Shown here one piece after another: positions 6,431 to 9,502 of a stretch of 9,502 nt of DNA. Position numbers and translations under genes: made by a program. The notes beneath the pieces are model-generated. The model made no database searches, was not told the origin of the DNA, and worked only from the letters and a program-made list of their open reading frames with translations. This DNA comes from an uncultured Bacilli bacterium (GTDB lineage Bacteria > Bacillota_I > Bacilli_A > RF39 > UBA660): NCBI GenBank assembly GCA_947626425.1, contig CANQRX010000052.1, positions 1 through 9,502 of the forward strand, read 5' to 3'. Positions within the stretch are counted from its first letter, which is position 1. Each line of letters opens with the position of its first letter.

Positions 6431-6455
6431 CTCGTTTAACGACGAGATTTTTTTT
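6431..6455 (+). terminator. Terminator after the kinase pair
   Basis: CTCGT (6431-6435) pairs with ACGAG (6442-6446), and eight or more T's follow after one A. Confidence 0.75.
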
Positions 6456-6633
6456 CATATTTTAATAATCATTTTGAATTACCTATAAAATTTTATTAAA
6501 TTATTCCCTCATATTAAGCTGAGTAAAACCAAAAAAATTAATCCAAAATTTCAATAATACAATTAAATTATATTTATAAACCTATATTAAATAAGCAAAT
6601 TTATAATTAAGGTAAATGTCCAACAAAAAGACA

Positions 6634-6662
6634 TTGCATTCTTATTAAAAAATTGCTAAAAT
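6634..6662 (+). promoter_or_regulatory. Promoter of the Noc/ParB gene
   Basis: TTGCAT (6634-6639), a 17-base spacer and TAAAAT (6657-6662). The predicted start site is about 30 bases before the GTG start. The 170 bases before this, back to the kinase terminator, are AT-rich with nothing I can name. Confidence 0.65.
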
Positions 6663-6698
6663 AAATTATAGGAAATAAGCGGTAAGGGGCTGATTTAA

Positions 6699-7958
6699 GT
6701 GAACATGGAGCAAAAAATAGAACAAGTTTTAATAGATGACATTATACCTAATCGTTTTCAACCAAGATTATCATTTGATTCTGAAGGTTTAAAAGAACTT
6801 TCGGAATCTATCAAACAACATGGCATAATTCAACCTTTAGTATTAAGAAGATTAGGAAACAAGTATGAAATAATCGCTGGTGAAAGACGTTTTAAAGCTG
6901 CTCAAATGGCCGGATTAAAAAAAGTTCCGGCAATCATTTCTAATATAAATGATAATCAAAGTGCCGAGATTGCCTTAGTGGAAAATATTCAACGGCGAAA
7001 TTTAACTTCTATCGAGGAAGCTAAATCATATCGTAATCTCTTAGATAGAGGTTATATGACTCAAGAACAACTAGCTGAAAAAATGGGTGTTAGTCAAAGC
7101 TCCATAGCTAATAAATTAAGATTATTAAATTTATCGCAAGAAGTTCAAGATGCTTTATTACAAGAAAAAATAAGTGAACGCCATGCCAGAAGTTTACTAG
7201 CCATACCTAAAGAAGAACAAAATGAATGGTTAAAAAAAATAATTGCTAAACGGATGACTGTAAGGCAATTAGATTTAGAAATAAAAAAAGCTAAAGGTGA
7301 AAAAAGCGAGGAAGCTCCTTTGGTTAAAGAAGTACCTCTAGAAACTAAAACTACAGATGAACAAATTGCTCAAAATCAAATATTACCAGTAGATGAAGAT
7401 AATTCTACTAGCGAAACATCATCTGGATCAAATAAATTTTTCAATTTTTTAGAAAACGAGGCTGCTAATATGAATTTAGATTTAAAACCAGCAAAACCTG
7501 CCGGTGACATCGAAGTCCTAGATGACTTTGAATTAAATGAACCTCCAACCGTGCCAATCATAAATGATCTTTTAGAACCAAAAGACCCCGAAAAAAAAGA
7601 AGAACCATCTCCTCCTGTTGATGAAGACGAAATTACTCCTTTTTTCTTCACGACTCCAACTAATCCAGAAGAAAAAACAGAAACTGAAAATAAAATTAAT
7701 GAAAATAAAACTAACAATAATATTGAAGAAGTCATTCCAATTAAAAACGAAACAATTGTAGACCCTTTAGATTCAATTCTTAAATTAGATCCTGAAGCTG
7801 AAAGTAAACAAGAAGAAGCTAAAAAAATGGATTTAAAAGTTGTGATAAATGATGTCAGAGATTTTATTGAAGAGTTTAAAGAAAAAGGCTTTGAAATTAC
7901 TTTAGACGAATTAGATTTAGATAATAACTATCAAATTACAATTAATATTAAAAAATAA
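6699..7958 (+). CDS. noc: ParB-family, Noc-like chromosome-binding protein with long acidic linker
   Basis: ParB and Noc are CTP-dependent DNA clamps that spread from specific sites. ParB guides chromosome segregation; Noc blocks division over the nucleoid. The ParB/Srx CTP-binding domain shows PNRFQPR (17-23), GERRFKAAQ (61-69) and ENIQRRNL (95-102). A helix-turn-helix follows at about 120-143. SSIANKLRLL and SERHARSLL resemble Noc more than Spo0J. Residues 200-370 form an acidic, Pro/Glu/Asn-rich, probably disordered linker, and 375-419 is a likely dimerisation domain. B. subtilis Noc is about 283 residues, so this is about 135 longer. The amphipathic N-terminal helix that ties Noc to the membrane is absent. 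The start is GTG 6699, 9 bases after AAGGGG (6684-6689); ATG 6705 is the alternative. No parA adjoins it, so a Spo0J-like role remains possible. Confidence 0.82.
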   Translation: MNMEQKIEQVLIDDIIPNRFQPRLSFDSEGLKELSESIKQHGIIQPLVLRRLGNKYEIIAGERRFKAAQMAGLKKVPAIISNINDNQSAEIALVENIQRRNLTSIEEAKSYRNLLDRGYMTQEQLAEKMGVSQSSIANKLRLLNLSQEVQDALLQEKISERHARSLLAIPKEEQNEWLKKIIAKRMTVRQLDLEIKKAKGEKSEEAPLVKEVPLETKTTDEQIAQNQILPVDEDNSTSETSSGSNKFFNFLENEAANMNLDLKPAKPAGDIEVLDDFELNEPPTVPIINDLLEPKDPEKKEEPSPPVDEDEITPFFFTTPTNPEEKTETENKINENKTNNNIEEVIPIKNETIVDPLDSILKLDPEAESKQEEAKKMDLKVVINDVRDFIEEFKEKGFEITLDELDLDNNYQITINIKK

Positions 7959-7990
7959 GCAAATTTACTTTCTTTAAAGTTTGCTTTTTT
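7958..7990 (+). terminator. Terminator after the Noc/ParB gene
   Basis: AGCAAA (7958-7963) and CTTT (7968-7971), with a four-base bulge between them, pair with AAAGTTTGCT (7976-7985). Six T's finish at 7990. Confidence 0.8.
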
Positions 7991-8034
7991 AATACAATTT
8001 AATTAAGAATTTTGGAATAAAAGTGCACTGACCC

Positions 8035-8063
8035 TTGAAAAAAGGTAGTTATTAACTTATAAT
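8035..8063 (+). promoter_or_regulatory. Strong promoter of the surface protein gene
   Basis: TTGAAA (8035-8040), a 17-base spacer and a perfect TATAAT (8058-8063). It is one of the best promoter matches in the window and implies a leader of about 25 bases. Confidence 0.75.
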
Positions 8064-8093
8064 TTTAGTAGAAAATAGGAAGGAAAAAGATAA

Positions 8094-9434
8094 ATGAAAA
8101 TAGAAAATTATAAGCTAAAAACAAGTAAAAAAACAAAGATTTTAATCGGAAGTATGGTCGGAATAATGGCTTTAGGGGGGGGGTATTTACTAAATAAAAG
8201 TTTGGGAAAATACCAAGTCGAACAAACATTCCCAATAATGAATGGAAAGATTCAAGTTAACAGTGGAGACATATCAATAATCGCGGTTAATATAGATGGT
8301 AAATCAAGTGATACAATTCCTGAAAAAGGAGACGGAAAATATTTTGAAAGTGCCGAGTGTGATAATGAAGCAATAGGTTTATGGGACCGAACTAATTGGG
8401 AATTTCGAATTCAAAAATTAACCAAAAAGAAAACCAAATGTACATTAAATTTTACAACAACAAAAAGTACAACTGGTGAACAAAGTGGTGCAAGTAAAAT
8501 GGAAGATTTATTATCTCAAGAAGAAGATAAAGGATCAGGAATAACTATTGTCAGTGATGATAATAACATTAGATACATAGGAAAAAGCCCAAATAATTAT
8601 ATTTATTTTAATTGTCAAGAAGGGAGTTCATCAGGTAATCAATGTGAAAAATGGCGAATCATAGGTTTAATGGATAATATAGAAACATCTACAGGAACAA
8701 AAGAAAAACTTTTAAAAATAATAAGAAGTGATAGTTTAGGTAACCATAGTTGGGATAAATCAGATAATGGAGAAAATAATGGCTATGGAGTAAATGAATG
8801 GAGTCATGCGGATTTGATGCATGCTTTAAGGAAATATGGTGGTGAATCTGATAGTGACTGCAAAGATACTTCATGTAGTAGTTGGGGCCAATTAAGTGCA
8901 AGTGCTCAAGGTATGATAGAAAACGTAAAATGGAATACGGGAATTTCTCCAGGAGATCAAACAACGTGGCAAGGAGGAAATTCGCCAATAGTGCAGTATA
9001 TGTGGGAACGAAGTAAATATACCGGAAAACAATGTAATGTTGGAAGTTATTGTAATGATAACATTTCCCGAAAAACCACATGGGAAGGTAAAGTAGGTTT
9101 GATGTATCCATCTGATTATGGCTATGCAACCGATGGAGGAGGAACTGAAATTCAAAGAGAGTCATGCCTATGGCATAGAATGTATAGTGATTGGCCTAGC
9201 ACTTGTTATCAAAATGATTGGTTATATGCTTCAAGTACTACTCAATGGACAATGACTCCTGCGCCGTATTCTTCGTATGCTAGCGGTGTGTTCTTTGTCG
9301 ACACGAGCGGTAGTGTCGACGTCCACAATGCTAACATTACCGACGCGGTTCGTCCCGTCGTGTATCTAAAATCTTCCGTTAAAATTACAGGGGGAGATGG
9401 AAGTATTAATTCACCTTTTACGCTTACTTACTAG
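8094..9434 (+). CDS. Membrane-anchored variable surface protein
   Basis: I recognise the type but no assigned function. The 446-residue protein has a Lys-rich start, one membrane segment or uncleaved signal at about 15-33 (KILIGSMVGIMALGGGYLL), then an outside region. That region has a small domain with C89 and C116, a Ser/Thr/Glu-rich linker (120-150), and a large Trp/Tyr/Gly-rich domain with likely disulfide pairs (C174/C184, C256/C261, C314/C320, C358/C371). The end is WTMTP (385-389), a GC-rich block (about 390-425), then VRPVVYLKSS and GGDGS. This layout resembles C-type-lectin/formylglycine-enzyme-like proteins of gut Firmicutes whose C-terminal loops vary. ATG 8094 follows AGGAAGGA (8077-8084) by 9 bases. 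The gene has its own promoter. A role in adhesion or immune evasion is inference. Confidence 0.7.
   Translation: MKIENYKLKTSKKTKILIGSMVGIMALGGGYLLNKSLGKYQVEQTFPIMNGKIQVNSGDISIIAVNIDGKSSDTIPEKGDGKYFESAECDNEAIGLWDRTNWEFRIQKLTKKKTKCTLNFTTTKSTTGEQSGASKMEDLLSQEEDKGSGITIVSDDNNIRYIGKSPNNYIYFNCQEGSSSGNQCEKWRIIGLMDNIETSTGTKEKLLKIIRSDSLGNHSWDKSDNGENNGYGVNEWSHADLMHALRKYGGESDSDCKDTSCSSWGQLSASAQGMIENVKWNTGISPGDQTTWQGGNSPIVQYMWERSKYTGKQCNVGSYCNDNISRKTTWEGKVGLMYPSDYGYATDGGGTEIQRESCLWHRMYSDWPSTCYQNDWLYASSTTQWTMTPAPYSSYASGVFFVDTSGSVDVHNANITDAVRPVVYLKSSVKITGGDGSINSPFTLTY
8175..8183 (+). repeat. G9 homopolymer in coding sequence
   Basis: Nine consecutive G's encode G28-G30 inside the membrane segment of the surface protein. 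With 8 G's the frame would read into TAA three codons past the tract. With 10 G's it would reach TAA after V-F-T-K. As sequenced the frame is on. Confidence 0.9.
9261..9363 (+). other. GC-rich, adenine-poor block: candidate variable region
   Basis: From GCGCCG at 9261 to about 9363 the coding strand is about 54% GC and about 17% A (hand count over 108 bases), against a gene that is otherwise A-rich. Many codons end in C or T (GTC, GAC, TTC, CAC, AAC, CGT, CCC). The block encodes residues 390-423, just before the conserved VYLKSS. The shift is abrupt on both sides. Confidence 0.6.
9297..9320. repeat. 8-bp perfect inverted repeat inside the GC-rich block
   Basis: GTCGACAC (9297-9304) and GTGTCGAC (9313-9320) flank an 8-base spacer GAGCGGTA. 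Each arm holds the palindrome GTCGAC. It could fold in single-stranded DNA or RNA. Confidence 0.6.
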
Positions 9435-9463
9435 GGGACAGTTTTGAATAACTGCCCTATTTT
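9433..9463 (+). terminator. Hairpin at the stop codon of the surface protein gene
   Basis: AGGG (9433-9436) and CAGTT (9439-9443), separated by two bulged bases, pair with AACTG (9450-9454) and CCCT (9455-9458) around the loop TTGAAT. ATTTT follows. The short T run makes it a fair rather than strong terminator. Its position right after the variable block also resembles the hairpins that follow variable regions of diversity-generating retroelements. The last 39 bases of the window show nothing I can name. Confidence 0.5.
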
Positions 9464-9502
9464 AGGTGTCAAAAAATGCAAAAAGTGCGACCAGTAGTCA
9501 AC

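Noticed and set aside
9063..9076. Noc-site-like sequence ATTTCCCGAAAAAC
   Set aside because: Only the left half fits the palindrome ATTTCCCGGGAAAT, and it lies inside a coding region. No full Noc site or parS was seen in the window.
8689..9165. Minus-strand frames under the surface protein gene
   Set aside because: They lack ribosome binding sites and coding character and mirror the codon pattern of the real plus-strand gene. The same holds for frames opposite ssb, rpsR and noc.

Overview
This is an AT-rich window (roughly 30% GC by eye) from a low-GC Gram-positive bacterium. The gene content (Noc-type ParB, rpsF-ssb-rpsR, LysM amidase, PrsW-like protease) points to the Bacilli/Erysipelotrichia side of the Firmicutes. 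The surface protein at the right end resembles a family common in uncultured gut lineages of the RF39 kind; that placement is an inference. TGG is the tryptophan codon and TGA works as a stop (ATGA overlap at 5572-5575), so the mycoplasma code does not apply. The amidase suggests a cell wall.

Layout. Bases 1-801 are the worn edge of a type I restriction locus: a short stretch resembling the C-terminus of a tyrosine recombinase, then a half-length HsdS with one target-recognition domain and no visible ribosome binding site. Bases 802-1404 hold no convincing protein gene, but contain a good promoter followed about 70 nt later by a terminator (candidate small RNA) and an unexplained 100-codon open frame on the minus strand. 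Next is a zinc amidase with four LysM modules (1423-2631, +), convergent with a PrsW-like membrane protease (2657-3421, -). They share one terminator region.

From 3493 runs the classic rpsF-ssb-rpsR operon (promoter, leader hairpin, three genes, terminator). It is followed by a translationally coupled pair of HipA-like kinases (4697-6426); the second has lost key catalytic residues. A Noc/ParB-family gene (6699-7958) has its own promoter and terminator. In Bacillus subtilis, noc, soj-spo0J and rpsF-ssbA-rpsR lie near the replication origin, so this part is probably ori-proximal and the kinase pair looks like an insertion into it.

The last gene (8094-9434) encodes a membrane-anchored, cysteine-rich surface protein. 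It carries two possible diversification devices: a G9 tract in the membrane-anchor codons, where a one-base slip would stop translation, and a sharply bounded GC-rich, adenine-poor block just before the conserved C-terminal motif VRPVVYL, followed by a hairpin overlapping the stop codon. This arrangement recalls the variable region of a diversity-generating retroelement or a recombination cassette, but no reverse transcriptase or template lies in the window.
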